From assembly GCF_000194605.1 (NCBI RefSeq), contig NC_015321.1, positions 4,464,001 to 4,528,000 on the forward strand: 64,000 nt of DNA, written 5' to 3'. The DNA is from Fluviicola taffensis DSM 16823 (GTDB taxonomy: Bacteria; Bacteroidota; Bacteroidia; Flavobacteriales_D; Crocinitomicaceae). The notes under the pieces were generated by a model. It ran no database searches, was not told where the DNA came from, and saw nothing but the letters and a program-made list of their open reading frames with translations. The translations under genes and the position numbers were made by a program. This document shows positions 45,396 through 54,530 of the stretch, in pieces (position 1 is the first letter of the stretch; the number at the start of each line of letters is the position of its first letter).

Positions 45396-45830
45396 ATGAT
45401 AAAAGAATTCAAATCAGACAAGACAGGGTTTATAGCGAATATTTCAATTAATGACACACTCCTTGAAATTGATATTCCAGGTAATTCAATTACAGACGAC
45501 TTTGTTAATTGGGATTATGTTCAGATGATTCTTAATGTTGTAAATGAAAGTCTCACTGAAATCGATGAGAAATCACAAAAGTTATTGAGGTTTTACATAG
45601 AAAACTCTGGACTCTATAGTAACGAAGAAAGTCATTTAATTAAAGGATTTAACTTAGAAGGAATTACTATCGAAGGTCCTTTTTCTAAGAATCCATATTT
45701 GACAAAATTCAATACCCAATTCACCCTACATTATGATTGTGATGCCGATACATGGGTGGATACATATGGTCGATTTGAAGTATATATTTTACATACTAGT
45801 CTTGAGGGAATTAGGAGGATTCAAATGTAA
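45396..45830 (+). CDS. Protein of unknown function, last gene of the array
   Basis: 144 residues, no signal peptide. It begins directly after the stop of the KilA-N fragment. Contains 'KSDKTGFIANISINDTLLEI' and 'LHYDCDADTWVDTYGRFEVY'; probably a globular beta-rich protein of the type that often sits near toxins or immunity genes, but no family can be given. Site 15 follows it. Confidence 0.6.
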   Translation: MIKEFKSDKTGFIANISINDTLLEIDIPGNSITDDFVNWDYVQMILNVVNESLTEIDEKSQKLLRFYIENSGLYSNEESHLIKGFNLEGITIEGPFSKNPYLTKFNTQFTLHYDCDADTWVDTYGRFEVYILHTSLEGIRRIQM

Positions 45831-45835
45831 AACAG

Positions 45836-45874
45836 CAGCATTAAAATGACCATTTATACAGAACGTTAACAACC
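45836..45874 (+). other. attC-like site 15, right end of the array
   Basis: AGCAGCATTAAAATGACC followed by ATTTATACAGAACGTTAACA. The closing GAACGTTAACAACC fits the right-hand consensus of sites 4 and 10 (GAACGTTATAA). No further site or + strand small gene follows, so the array ends here. Confidence 0.5.
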
Positions 45875-45943
45875 AATTTTCATAAAACGAACTAGAAATT
45901 ATCCTAATCGAATCAATAGATTTGGAAATAGAATCATTCCCAA

Positions 45944-45984
45944 CAAAAAAAGCCCCAAAGCAGATGTTACCATCGCTTCGGGAC
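45944..45984 (-). terminator. Rho-independent terminator of the S46 peptidase gene
   Basis: On the - strand GTCCCGAAGC pairs with GCTTTGGGGC around a loop and is followed by seven T, 60 bases after the stop. Confidence 0.8.
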
Positions 45985-46043
45985 TTTTCTATTCGTCTAT
46001 TTATTGGTTACAAAGTAACGAAGTGATCCGCAGGATTACTTTG

Positions 46044-48170
46044 TTACTTCACCAATTTCATTTCATTCACCAAATTTGTTGCTCCGTAGCATTTGTCTAC
46101 TAACCAAAGCGTATAACGGATATCCAAAGAGATGGTACGTTGAATGTTTGGTTCGAAATAGATATCTCCCGACATTGCTTCCCAGTTTCCGTCGAATGCA
46201 GTACCGATCAACTCTCCGTTTCCGTTGATAACTGGTGAACCTGAGTTACCACCTGTGATATCGTTATTTGAAAGGAAGTTGACAGCTAATTTTCCATTAG
46301 AACCATATTGACCGTAATCTTTTTTCTCCCACAATTCTTTGATACGCGGATCAACCACGAATTCAGGGTTTGTAGGATCTTCTTTTTGCATCACACCATC
46401 CAATGTCGTGAAGAAGTCGTAATGAACTCCATCACGTGGATCGTAAGCCAATACATTTCCGTAAGTCAAACGCATCGTAGAGTTTGCATTTGGATAGAAT
46501 TTCTTGTTTGGTTGCATTTCACGAACACCTTTTACAAACAAGCGATTAGCACGCGCCAATTTCTCACCAGCAGACTTGATAGCATCTTGTCCTACTGCAG
46601 CTTGGTATGCGTTGTCTAAATCTTTCAATAAGATAAACAATGGATCTTGAGCTAATTTTGCAGCATCAAAATTCTTCATAAACTCTTCGTAACGCTCTTT
46701 GGAAGCGAAAACAGAACTTGATTTTACACGTGCAATAAATGCATCTACTCCATCCACACCAATTGATTTCGTGATTCCAACTTGTTGATTCATTGGAACG
46801 TCGCGGATATACATTTTCAATACTTCACCCAATGTTTCCAATTCGATATCCATTGAACGCTCTGCATAAATCTCTTCAGCAGAAGCTTTCGCTGCATCCA
46901 TCAGTCCATTGAATCGCTGATCGTTTCCTGCGTTTTTCGCATCAATCGCCAATTTGTATAAGTAAACCATTGAATTGATATCTACCTGACGTACAAATTC
47001 GCTTTGGTAGATTTTGATATAAACGATATCATTCGTTGCTTTAAATGCATTCTCAATATCTGAAACAACACCAGCGTACTCTTCCTTGCCTGCACTAAAT
47101 TTAGCAAACTCCTCTTCTACTTTGCGTTTCTTATCAGCTACTTTATTTGCTTTCAACTGTTTTGTTTGACCAATAAAATACTTCCAGTAATTCGCAACTT
47201 GCGCATATTTAGACGAATAATGTAAACGAACTGCTACATCTTTGTCCATGTATTTTTTCATGATCTCCAACTTTTTCGCTCGGATATCCACGATTTTTGG
47301 CTGCTCAATAGCAATTGCCTGATCAACTCCGTAAGAAGTCAAATAACGATTTGTTCTTCCTGGGAATCCCATAACCATTGCGTAATCACCTTGCTTCACA
47401 CCTTTCAATGAAATGGGCAAAGAATGTTTTGGCTTCAATGGAACGTTTGAATCACTGAAATCTGCTGGTTTGTTATCTGACCCAGCATAAACGCGGAACA
47501 TCGAAAAATCAGCTGTATGACGTGGCCATTCCCAGTTGTCTGTATCACCACCAAATTTCCCTGCTGATTGTGGAGGAGTTCCTACCAAACGAATATCTTT
47601 GAACGTTTCTTTCACGAACAAGTAAAACTCATTTCCGTCGTAGAAATCACGCACGAATGCTTCGTATTTCGTTCCTGCAACAGCATCTTTTACTAAGATA
47701 TCAGTCACTTCTTTGATTTTTTTAGCGCGTTCTTCAGCAGTCATTTTAGAATTCAATTCTTTCAATACTTGCTGACTTACGTCTTCCATACGAATCATGA
47801 AAGTTGCTGTCAACCCTTTAACAGCGATTTCTTCCTTGAAATTTTTCGCCCAAAAACCATTGTCTAAATAGTTTTGCTCTGGAGTTGAAGCACCAGCAAT
47901 TGCATCATAACCACAGTGGTGATTCGTTAAAATCAATCCTTGATTCGAGATGATTTCACCCGTACAAAAACCTCCGAAAGAGATTACTGCATCTTTTAAA
48001 GAAGAATTATTGATGGAGTAAATTTGCTCTTGAGTCAATTTTAGTCCATGCTTTTTCATGTCCTCATAGTTTCTTCCAATCAAAAATGGAAGCCACATTC
48101 CTTCGTCTGCACGAGCAATGTTACCCATTGAATAGGTCAATAAGACCAATGCGAATATTATTTTTTTCAT
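46044..48170 (-). CDS. S46-family dipeptidyl-peptidase (DPP7-like)
   Basis: 708 residues with signal peptide (to ~22), the usual length of ~710. S46 enzymes release dipeptides in the periplasm and feed amino-acid-using Bacteroidota. The catalytic His is His85 in 'LILTNHHCGYDAI', and the Ser is Ser643 in 'DITGGNSGSPV'. The Asp lies in the region 'FGGDTDNWEWPRHTADFSMF'. The residue at the P1-selecting site appears to be Gly661 ('FDGNWEA'), which in DPP7 favours hydrophobic P1, whereas DPP11 has Arg there. Assignment of this position is from memory of the family. Single-gene unit with its own terminator. Confidence 0.88.
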   Translation of the reverse strand: MKKIIFALVLLTYSMGNIARADEGMWLPFLIGRNYEDMKKHGLKLTQEQIYSINNSSLKDAVISFGGFCTGEIISNQGLILTNHHCGYDAIAGASTPEQNYLDNGFWAKNFKEEIAVKGLTATFMIRMEDVSQQVLKELNSKMTAEERAKKIKEVTDILVKDAVAGTKYEAFVRDFYDGNEFYLFVKETFKDIRLVGTPPQSAGKFGGDTDNWEWPRHTADFSMFRVYAGSDNKPADFSDSNVPLKPKHSLPISLKGVKQGDYAMVMGFPGRTNRYLTSYGVDQAIAIEQPKIVDIRAKKLEIMKKYMDKDVAVRLHYSSKYAQVANYWKYFIGQTKQLKANKVADKKRKVEEEFAKFSAGKEEYAGVVSDIENAFKATNDIVYIKIYQSEFVRQVDINSMVYLYKLAIDAKNAGNDQRFNGLMDAAKASAEEIYAERSMDIELETLGEVLKMYIRDVPMNQQVGITKSIGVDGVDAFIARVKSSSVFASKERYEEFMKNFDAAKLAQDPLFILLKDLDNAYQAAVGQDAIKSAGEKLARANRLFVKGVREMQPNKKFYPNANSTMRLTYGNVLAYDPRDGVHYDFFTTLDGVMQKEDPTNPEFVVDPRIKELWEKKDYGQYGSNGKLAVNFLSNNDITGGNSGSPVINGNGELIGTAFDGNWEAMSGDIYFEPNIQRTISLDIRYTLWLVDKCYGATNLVNEMKLVK

Positions 48171-48292
48171 TCTTTAGATTTTGTTTTATAAAGAGCGCTA
48201 AAGGTAAGAACTTTTTAAGCAGAAAGTTTGTCTTCGTATGGAAATATGATAAACGGAAAAATATTCTGTTAACTGTTTATGAAATTATTTAG

Positions 48293-48854
48293 TGAAAAGA
48301 CATCAAATGAAAGACTCACGACGTTAGACCGATTTAAAGTCTTGAGTCTTTTCTTCTCAATATTATATTTTGAATCAGTGTTGTCAGATAAAAACTTCAT
48401 TCACACCTCAATTCTCTTACTTTTTTCTAAGGCCAAAAGAATGAGCACTGCTCATGAAGACGAAGCATGACTTTCACAAAAAGTCAAATGCTAAGGTAGT
48501 AAGCAAAAATGCCTTGATCCCAATTACGACATTCAAGCGGCCTTCCCTTTCTGACTGACCTTAGGAAAGACGAGGTCAGGACCTCAAATGGAAAACACTT
48601 TCCTAGTTCAGTAACAGAAATAGAAGTCCTTTTCTTCCAAAAGACAACCATTAGGACAATTTATGATTTTTACTTCGAAATTCTATCTTCTCTGGTGAGT
48701 AATTGGGATGTTGTCCGCCGTTAAGATTTTCAGGATCACTAAAAATAAATCTCGCGAAAAGTAAGTCTCGAATTATAAGAATCCATATAAATACCACAAA
48801 CAAAAGGTAATCTCATAACTCCTTTTTATTTTTATCGGACAATAGTGTTTTGAA
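48293..48854. other. Intergenic gap of ~560 bases without a recognised gene
   Basis: Between the divergent-side 5' end of the S46 gene and the 3' end of GH92. It holds only a poor 63-codon + strand frame (48279-48470) with no RBS or domain. There are short repeats such as GAGTCTT and a TTTCACAAAAAGTC stretch, but no clear palindrome, site or RNA was found. Confidence 0.5.
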
Positions 48855-51821
48855 TTATTTGATGGTGATTTCATCCAAGAACAACCAAGTTTGGTTTCCT
48901 GCGCCTAAATGCCATTCTGGACAAGGTCCGTAATTCTCCACACTGAAACGAATAAACTTACAAGTAGTTGGCGCTATCTCAACGGTGATTTCACCAATTT
49001 TCAACACTTCTCCTTCAGTAACCGAAATACCATCCGTTTTACCCAATTTACGGAAATTCACCCCGTCATTAGACACTTCAATTGCAACACTTTTAGGAGG
49101 AAAAATCCATGAGCGCTGATCTTGCAAATAGGAAAATTGAATTTGAGAAATTTCCTTCGCTTCATTCAACTCAATAATTCCTTCTACGTCTTTCCCAAAA
49201 GTTCCTTGCCACTCAGTTCCTCTATATTCCTCCGTTCCTTTTTGTCCATCTACTAAAGCTTGCGGTCCACCACCTGAATATTGGTTCGCATATTCTGAAG
49301 AAAGAGTGATTTTCTTATCTCGAATGTATTTGGTAAACACCGTTTTAATCACCTTGCTTTCCGCACCATCTTCGCGCACTACTTTTGCATAAACGGGAGT
49401 TGTTTCTGTTAGAAGAATATTCTTTCCGCCTTGCTTGTAAAATGGCTGAAATTTCGTTCCGTCTAAACTGTAATAGACTTTTCCTTTCTCAAAAAACAAT
49501 ACATCAATCCCCACTTCCATTTCACCTTCAAAAACGGTTTGACTTGCCGTGAAAAAAGGAACTGGAACAAATGACGGACTAATCTCGTTCCGCAAATCCA
49601 ACTCGTAATTCGCCAATTCTTTATTGGGATTAGGACTCATTGTAATCTCTAGAATTCCTCCTTGAACAATCATTTCGTGAGTAATATAGAGCTTTTGATA
49701 AACAGCTCCATTCCAAGTAATCGATTGAATAAATTTATTTTCCGAAGAATTGTTTTTGGTTACTACCTCAAAGTTTTTGGCTCCTTTGATAATCACATGA
49801 TCCATGATGGGTCTTCCAATTGCATACGTTGGACTGCCGGGAGCTACTGGATAAAATCCCATTGAACTCAATACATACCAAGCCGACATCTGACCACAAT
49901 CTTCGTTTCCTGAAAGTCCATCTGGATTATTGGTGTAGAATGTTTTCAATATCGAATCTACAAAAAGCTGTGTTTTTTCTGGAGAACCACAATAGTTGTA
50001 TGCATACGCCATGTGATGCGAAGGTTCATTCCCATGCGCATATTGACCAATCAAGCCAGTAATATCAGCCTGCTCTCTGCCCGACATTTTTGAAGCTCCT
50101 AAAAACAAACTATCCAAAAAATCGTTCATTCCTTCATTTCCGCCGTGCATATCAATCAATGTCTGAATATGTTGAGGGGCAGCTAACGAATATTGCCAGC
50201 CATTTGCTTCTGTGAAATGATGATTGACTTCATTCGGTTTAAAATACGGCAAGAATATTCCATCTTTTCTCGGTTGAAAAAAGCGCGTTTCCGGATGCAT
50301 TAAATTCATCCAATTTGCAGAACGCAGTTGATATTTTTTCGCAATTTCCGATTTACCCAATTTCTCAGCAAATTTGGAAATACACCAGTCATCGTAAGCA
50401 TATTCCAATGTTTTTGAAACCGATTCTGCTTGTATATTCGCTGAAATAAATCCCGTTTCCTCATATTGCTTTTTGCCAAATTGATCTGCAGTACTTGATG
50501 CAATCATCGCCTCCAATAATTCTTCCGGATTTTTCAATGGAATTCCTTTCAAGTACGCATCCGTAATCACCGAAACAGAATGATAACCAATCATACAATT
50601 CGTTTCATTGTTCGACAAAGTCCAAACAGGAAGCAATCCAGTATTTTTATATTGCTGGAAGAACGACTCTACGAAATCTGCTGTTTTTTCGGGTTGCGTG
50701 ATTGTATATAATGGATTTGCACCTCTGTAAGTATCCCACAAGGAGAAAACAGAATACATGGAATTCGACGACTGCTGAATTTTATTATTGAAATCGCGGT
50801 ATTTGCCATCTACATCCGACCAAAGTGATGGATGAACATACGTATGATAAAGTGCTGTATAAAAGTTCGTTAAAACAGTTTTGTTCGTTGATTCCACTTC
50901 AATTTTAGCGAGTTCGGCCGTCCAAGCTCCTGCTGCTCTTGCTCGTATAATATCAAAATCAAAGGTGTTTAATTCCGATTTTAAATTAGATGTCGCACCA
51001 GTTTCATCCGTTCCCGAAAGACCTACACGAACCGAAATTTCTTTCACTCCTTCTGGGAATTCCATCAAGAACAAATACGTTCCATCTTTTTTATTTTCAA
51101 TCCATTTTGACTTGGTAAAAGGAATGGATGTTTCTAAGCTAAAATACAAATGCTGACGGGTTGCCCAAGCTTCAGAAACACGTTTTCCAATAACCGAATT
51201 TGCAGAAGTTTTTGTTGCAGAAACCTCTAAAACCCGATCTCTGTAACCTAAATCAATCAAAATATACCGTTTCCCTTTCGCACTTGAAAATTGATAACGA
51301 TGTAAAGCACAACGCAAAGTAGCCGTTAGATCTGCTGTAATTCCGTTCTCCAATTCTACATGATACGAACCTGGAAGTGCTCTTTCTTTTGCATGTTGAA
51401 ACTTCGAGCCAAATCCACCTGCTTTTTTATAACCTGGAATAGTATTCAACTTTCCTTGTTGAGGAACGATGAGTACATCGGCATAATCAGGAACTCCTGT
51501 TCCGCTTAAATGTGTATGACTAAATCCATAAATAACCGAATCTGAATAGTGATATCCTCCACAACCATCCCAACCTTCATACCGCGTATCTGGGCCAACT
51601 TGTACCATTCCAAAAGGAAGAACTGGTCCAGGAAACGTATGTCCATGACCACCTGTTCCTATAAACGGATTGACGTATTGAGTTGGATTGACAACCTTTT
51701 TTGCAAGTTGACTTTGAATAATTCTTTCTCGAGCAACATCCGAATTTCGTTTCAAATCTTGAATTTGGGAAAATCCAGAGAATGTCCAAATCACTAATGC
51801 TAAAGCAATTCCGTATTTCAT
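48855..51821 (-). CDS. GH92 family alpha-mannosidase with C-terminal F5/8 domain
   Basis: 988 residues with signal peptide (MKYGIALALVIWTFSGFSQ). The GH92 domain has 'PTQYVNPFIGTGGHGHTFPG', 'GPDTRYEGWDGCGGYHYSDS', 'FSHTHLSGTGVPDYADV', 'LWDTYRGANPLYT', 'YGHGNEPSHHMAY'-type and 'LSGNEDCGQMSAWYVLSSMG' motifs, the Ca2+-dependent catalytic face for alpha-mannosides. It is followed by a chitobiase-like beta domain (~765-840, 'GKVYYSLDGTKFQPF') and an F5/8 type C carbohydrate-binding domain (~850-988). Probably exported to cut N-glycan or yeast mannan. It is transcribed with the ROK gene, whose stop lies three bases before its ATG. Confidence 0.93.
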   Translation of the reverse strand: MKYGIALALVIWTFSGFSQIQDLKRNSDVARERIIQSQLAKKVVNPTQYVNPFIGTGGHGHTFPGPVLPFGMVQVGPDTRYEGWDGCGGYHYSDSVIYGFSHTHLSGTGVPDYADVLIVPQQGKLNTIPGYKKAGGFGSKFQHAKERALPGSYHVELENGITADLTATLRCALHRYQFSSAKGKRYILIDLGYRDRVLEVSATKTSANSVIGKRVSEAWATRQHLYFSLETSIPFTKSKWIENKKDGTYLFLMEFPEGVKEISVRVGLSGTDETGATSNLKSELNTFDFDIIRARAAGAWTAELAKIEVESTNKTVLTNFYTALYHTYVHPSLWSDVDGKYRDFNNKIQQSSNSMYSVFSLWDTYRGANPLYTITQPEKTADFVESFFQQYKNTGLLPVWTLSNNETNCMIGYHSVSVITDAYLKGIPLKNPEELLEAMIASSTADQFGKKQYEETGFISANIQAESVSKTLEYAYDDWCISKFAEKLGKSEIAKKYQLRSANWMNLMHPETRFFQPRKDGIFLPYFKPNEVNHHFTEANGWQYSLAAPQHIQTLIDMHGGNEGMNDFLDSLFLGASKMSGREQADITGLIGQYAHGNEPSHHMAYAYNYCGSPEKTQLFVDSILKTFYTNNPDGLSGNEDCGQMSAWYVLSSMGFYPVAPGSPTYAIGRPIMDHVIIKGAKNFEVVTKNNSSENKFIQSITWNGAVYQKLYITHEMIVQGGILEITMSPNPNKELANYELDLRNEISPSFVPVPFFTASQTVFEGEMEVGIDVLFFEKGKVYYSLDGTKFQPFYKQGGKNILLTETTPVYAKVVREDGAESKVIKTVFTKYIRDKKITLSSEYANQYSGGGPQALVDGQKGTEEYRGTEWQGTFGKDVEGIIELNEAKEISQIQFSYLQDQRSWIFPPKSVAIEVSNDGVNFRKLGKTDGISVTEGEVLKIGEITVEIAPTTCKFIRFSVENYGPCPEWHLGAGNQTWLFLDEITIK

Positions 51822-51824
51822 AAG

Positions 51825-52772
51825 CTATTTTTTTATTGCTTTCCAAAACATCGCAGCTGCTGTGCCTAAAACTGCAGCATTCATATCGTGAAGAGCGGAA
51901 TTTCGAATCTCAATATTTCCTTGATAGATTTTAAGCAAATTTTCCTCCATGTACTTTTTTACTTTCTCCGAGAAGTAAGCCCCACTTTGTGCTAGTCCTC
52001 CAAAAAGTAGATATGCTTTCGGGTTTGAAAATGCCGCAAAATCTGCTAAAGCATTTCCTAATATTTCAGCTGTATATTCAACTATTTCACAAGCAAATTG
52101 ATCTCCTGAATTCGCTGCAAGAAATACTTCTTTGGCGCTTACTTTCGATTTTTTGGTTAAAGTCGAATCTGCTTTATGAATACTCTCTAACTCATTGACA
52201 CTTCGAACGACTCCTGTACTGGAAACATACGTTTCCAAGCAACCATTTCGTCCACAACCACATAACCTTCCGTTTTGCACCACTCGAACATGTCCAAATT
52301 CACCCGCAAACCCCTGCGAACCAACGATTAATTCTCCATCAATAAAAATTCCAGAACCAAGACCTGTTCCTAATGTAATTAGTACAAAATCATTTAAATC
52401 TTTCGCATTTCCAAAAAGATGCTCTCCAATGGCAGCTGCATTTGCATCATTGGCAAGTAAAGTAGGGCGGTGAAATTTTTGTTCAAACAATTCAGCAATT
52501 GGAATAACACCTTTCCATTTCAGGTTTGGTGCAAATTCAATATTGCCTGTGAACGTATTTCCATTTGGAGCTCCAACTCCTAAACCAAGCAAGCTTTCCA
52601 AATATCCATTTTCCTTCACGTCATTGTAGATTTTCTCTACTAAACTTTCAGGATCCTGATAATCAGTTGTAACAATTGAATCTTCAAACAAAACTTCGCC
52701 TTTCCGATTTACCAAACCATAAGCGGTGTTTGTACCTCCGATATCAATTCCTAATGCAACATGTTCAATCAT
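51825..52772 (-). CDS. ROK-family sugar kinase
   Basis: 315 residues. The ROK signature is complete: 'LGIDIGGTNTAYGLVNRKGE' (phosphate loop), 'LANDANAAAIGEHLFG' with the catalytic Asp, 'LGTGLGSGIFIDGELIVGSQ' and the zinc motif 'HVRVVQNGRLCGCGRNGCLE' (GHxxxxxxGxxCxCGxxGCxE type). Probably phosphorylates glucose, mannose or a related sugar released by the GH92 enzyme encoded next in the same operon. It lacks the N-terminal helix-turn-helix, so it is a kinase rather than a ROK repressor. Confidence 0.9.
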   Translation of the reverse strand: MIEHVALGIDIGGTNTAYGLVNRKGEVLFEDSIVTTDYQDPESLVEKIYNDVKENGYLESLLGLGVGAPNGNTFTGNIEFAPNLKWKGVIPIAELFEQKFHRPTLLANDANAAAIGEHLFGNAKDLNDFVLITLGTGLGSGIFIDGELIVGSQGFAGEFGHVRVVQNGRLCGCGRNGCLETYVSSTGVVRSVNELESIHKADSTLTKKSKVSAKEVFLAANSGDQFACEIVEYTAEILGNALADFAAFSNPKAYLLFGGLAQSGAYFSEKVKKYMEENLLKIYQGNIEIRNSALHDMNAAVLGTAAAMFWKAIKK

Positions 52773-52835
52773 GTGGTAAAATTGGGATTTTTTTTTGATA
52801 AATTAATTTTAGTAAATGGTTTTAGTAGAATTTAT

Positions 52836-53483
52836 TCATTTTAAATTCACATTCCATTCTTTTAGAAAACTAGCTACAAATTCAGCCATCAAATCATGTC
52901 GCTGAGATCCAATTTCCTGTGCTGTTTTACTTCTCAATCGGTCTTTTATCAAAAAAAGTTTCTCGTAAAAATGATTCAAGGTATGTGATTTATCGGAGGA
53001 ATAAGCATCAAAATTTGCATGAATCGTTGGCTCAAGATTTGGTTCATAAAAAGATCTGTCGTGTTTCCCTCCGTAATGAAAAGCTCTTGCTATTCCAATT
53101 GCTCCAATGGCATCCAATCGATCGGCATCTCTTACGATATCTAACTCAATGCTTCCAGTCACATCCTCTACTCCTGCTCCTTTGAACGAAACATTATCTA
53201 CTATCTCACATACTTGACCAATCAACTTCTCATCAGCCTTTAAGCGAGTAAGCATTTCCCGCGACACCCTTCCGCAATCATTCTTGATTCCCCCATTTAA
53301 TTTGTGATCAGAAATATCATGGAGTAAAGCCGCTAATTGAATAACCAATAAATCGCCACCTTCTTTTGATTGAATGTATTCAGCTAGTTTTAGAACTCTT
53401 TCAATATGATACCAATCGTGATCTGCGCTTTCGGTTCGAAATTTTTGCTCTACAATTAATTTTACTTCTTCTAATAAATTCAT
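52836..53483 (-). CDS. HD-domain phosphohydrolase (YedJ-like)
   Basis: 215 residues, full length for stand-alone HD hydrolases of this group. The HD motif is split as 'SADHDWYHIERVLKLAEYI' (first His), 'LAALLHDISDHKL' (HD pair), 'SIELDIVRDADRLDAIGAIG' (last Asp). Metal-dependent phosphatase or nucleotidase; substrate unknown. The stop lies 63 bases upstream of the ROK start, so co-transcription is possible but not certain. Confidence 0.85.
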   Translation of the reverse strand: MNLLEEVKLIVEQKFRTESADHDWYHIERVLKLAEYIQSKEGGDLLVIQLAALLHDISDHKLNGGIKNDCGRVSREMLTRLKADEKLIGQVCEIVDNVSFKGAGVEDVTGSIELDIVRDADRLDAIGAIGIARAFHYGGKHDRSFYEPNLEPTIHANFDAYSSDKSHTLNHFYEKLFLIKDRLRSKTAQEIGSQRHDLMAEFVASFLKEWNVNLK

Positions 53484-53557
53484 TAGTTCATGGTATTATG
53501 CTTGCATAATTAGTTAAAACACTCTAACTTGCAAAGAAAATTTAAAATCTATTAACT

Positions 53558-54370
53558 ATGAAGAAATTAATCTTACCCATTCTCTCAGTATTTGTAATTG
53601 GAAGCGCATCAGCACAATTTAACATTGGTTTATCCGTAGGATATGGTCTTGGAAATCCAAGAGGTACATTTGATGAAACAAAACAAACGCCAACCTCAGA
53701 AAAAAACATCTATGGAACACTAGGTACAGGTCTGCAATTAAATTTAACTCCTGGATACATGTTTGGAGATCATTTCGGAATGGAACTGGGCTTGAACGGA
53801 TTTTTAGGGTCTAAGACTACAGTTGGCCAAACCACAACTGCATTTGGAGAATACAAGCACGTTCAATATTCCAATCAGTTTCGAGTAAGCCCAATGGTTG
53901 TTATTAAATCCGGAGGAGAAAAATTCTCTGTTTATGCAAAAGCTGGTTTTGTAATTCCATTGCTTGGAGCAACAAAAACTGAAATTAGTAACTCTACAAA
54001 TCCATTAACTACACAAGAAATTGAAGCGAAAACAAATGGAAAGATTTCCTTGGGTTATACTGGTGCATTTGGAGCAAACATTCATTTTGGAAAAAAGTTC
54101 ACATTATTTGCTGAAGTTGGAGCAAACAGTATTCGTGTTAAATCGAAAAAAACAGAATACACGAAATTTAGTGTAGGTGGCAATGACATCATAGGAAACA
54201 TGACTGAATATGGGAAAAGTATAAATTACGTGGATGAATTGACAAGCTCTTCAAATACATCTTCCAATCCAAATGTAGATACAAACAAACCAGAAGATCA
54301 ATTACGTAAAGTTGCCAATTTCAGTAACTTCTTTGTTCAAGTTGGTTTCAAAATCACATTTGGAGAATAA
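53558..54370 (+). CDS. Outer-membrane beta-barrel protein
   Basis: 270 residues with signal peptide (MKKLILPILSVFVIGSASAQ). It alternates hydrophobic and polar residues with glycine- and aromatic-rich strands ('FNIGLSVGYGLGNPRG', 'LTPGYMFGDHFGMELGLNGF') and ends 'FFVQVGFKITFGE', as in OmpX/OprF-type eight-stranded barrels. Function unknown. It is followed by a terminator and the rpsP promoter. Confidence 0.8.
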   Translation: MKKLILPILSVFVIGSASAQFNIGLSVGYGLGNPRGTFDETKQTPTSEKNIYGTLGTGLQLNLTPGYMFGDHFGMELGLNGFLGSKTTVGQTTTAFGEYKHVQYSNQFRVSPMVVIKSGGEKFSVYAKAGFVIPLLGATKTEISNSTNPLTTQEIEAKTNGKISLGYTGAFGANIHFGKKFTLFAEVGANSIRVKSKKTEYTKFSVGGNDIIGNMTEYGKSINYVDELTSSSNTSSNPNVDTNKPEDQLRKVANFSNFFVQVGFKITFGE

Positions 54371-54395
54371 TCTTTAGATAAATAGTATTGGTTAA

Positions 54396-54426
54396 GGGGC
54401 AAGGTAGAAATATCTTGTCCTTTTTA
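54396..54426 (+). terminator. Terminator after the beta-barrel gene, next to the rpsP promoter
   Basis: GGGCAAG pairs with CTTGTCC (one G-T pair), followed by TTTTTATTT. The T-run directly abuts the -33 element of the next promoter. Confidence 0.65.
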
Positions 54427-54457
54427 TTTGCAGATTCTGAAGGTTTTAGTATCTTTG
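54427..54457 (+). promoter_or_regulatory. Bacteroidota promoter of rpsP-rimM-trmN6
   Basis: TTTG at 54427-54430, 19 bases of spacing, then TATCTTTG at 54450-54457. This is the exact Bacteroidota consensus (TTTG-N19-TAnnTTTG). The leader to the ATG at 54531 is about 70 bases. Confidence 0.85.
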
Positions 54458-54530
54458 CACCCTGTTTATTCGCTAAACAGAAGTTAATATTCATTTTAAT
54501 CGAGGTTTCGTACCTCAAACAATTAACATT

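Larger units (their letters stand above)
26297..45874 (+). mobile_element. Integron-like gene-cassette array without visible integrase
   Basis: Every credible gene in these 19.6 kb is on the + strand. Genes are separated by attC-like inverted-repeat sites that usually begin at or just after the stop codon and end with GTT plus a variable 5-7 bases. In integrons, the variable bases at the start of a cassette must be complementary to the R'' box of the cassette's own attC. That holds here for several cassettes: GTTATGCG/CGCATAAC, GTTAGCGGT/ACCGCTAAC, GTTGGTGGCT/AGCCACCAAC, GTTATAAACA/TGTTTATAAC, GTTAGCACCA/TGGTGCTAAC, GTTAGCTG/CAGCTAAC and GTTATGCGT/ACGCATAAC (last with flank mismatch). No tyrosine-recombinase gene is present in the window, so it is either an integrase-less cluster or an arm of a larger array. 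Confidence 0.82.

Noticed and set aside
26091..45874. CRISPR array
   Set aside because: The repeated sites are long inverted repeats separated by genes; there are no short direct repeats with uniform spacers and no cas genes.
26297..45874. Prophage or ICE interpretation of the accessory region
   Set aside because: No integrase, structural, relaxase or conjugation genes; only a KilA-N fragment is phage-like, and the attC-type boundaries explain the layout better.
48279..48470. 63-codon + strand frame in the gap after the S46 gene
   Set aside because: No ribosome-binding site, no domain, and composition like non-coding DNA.
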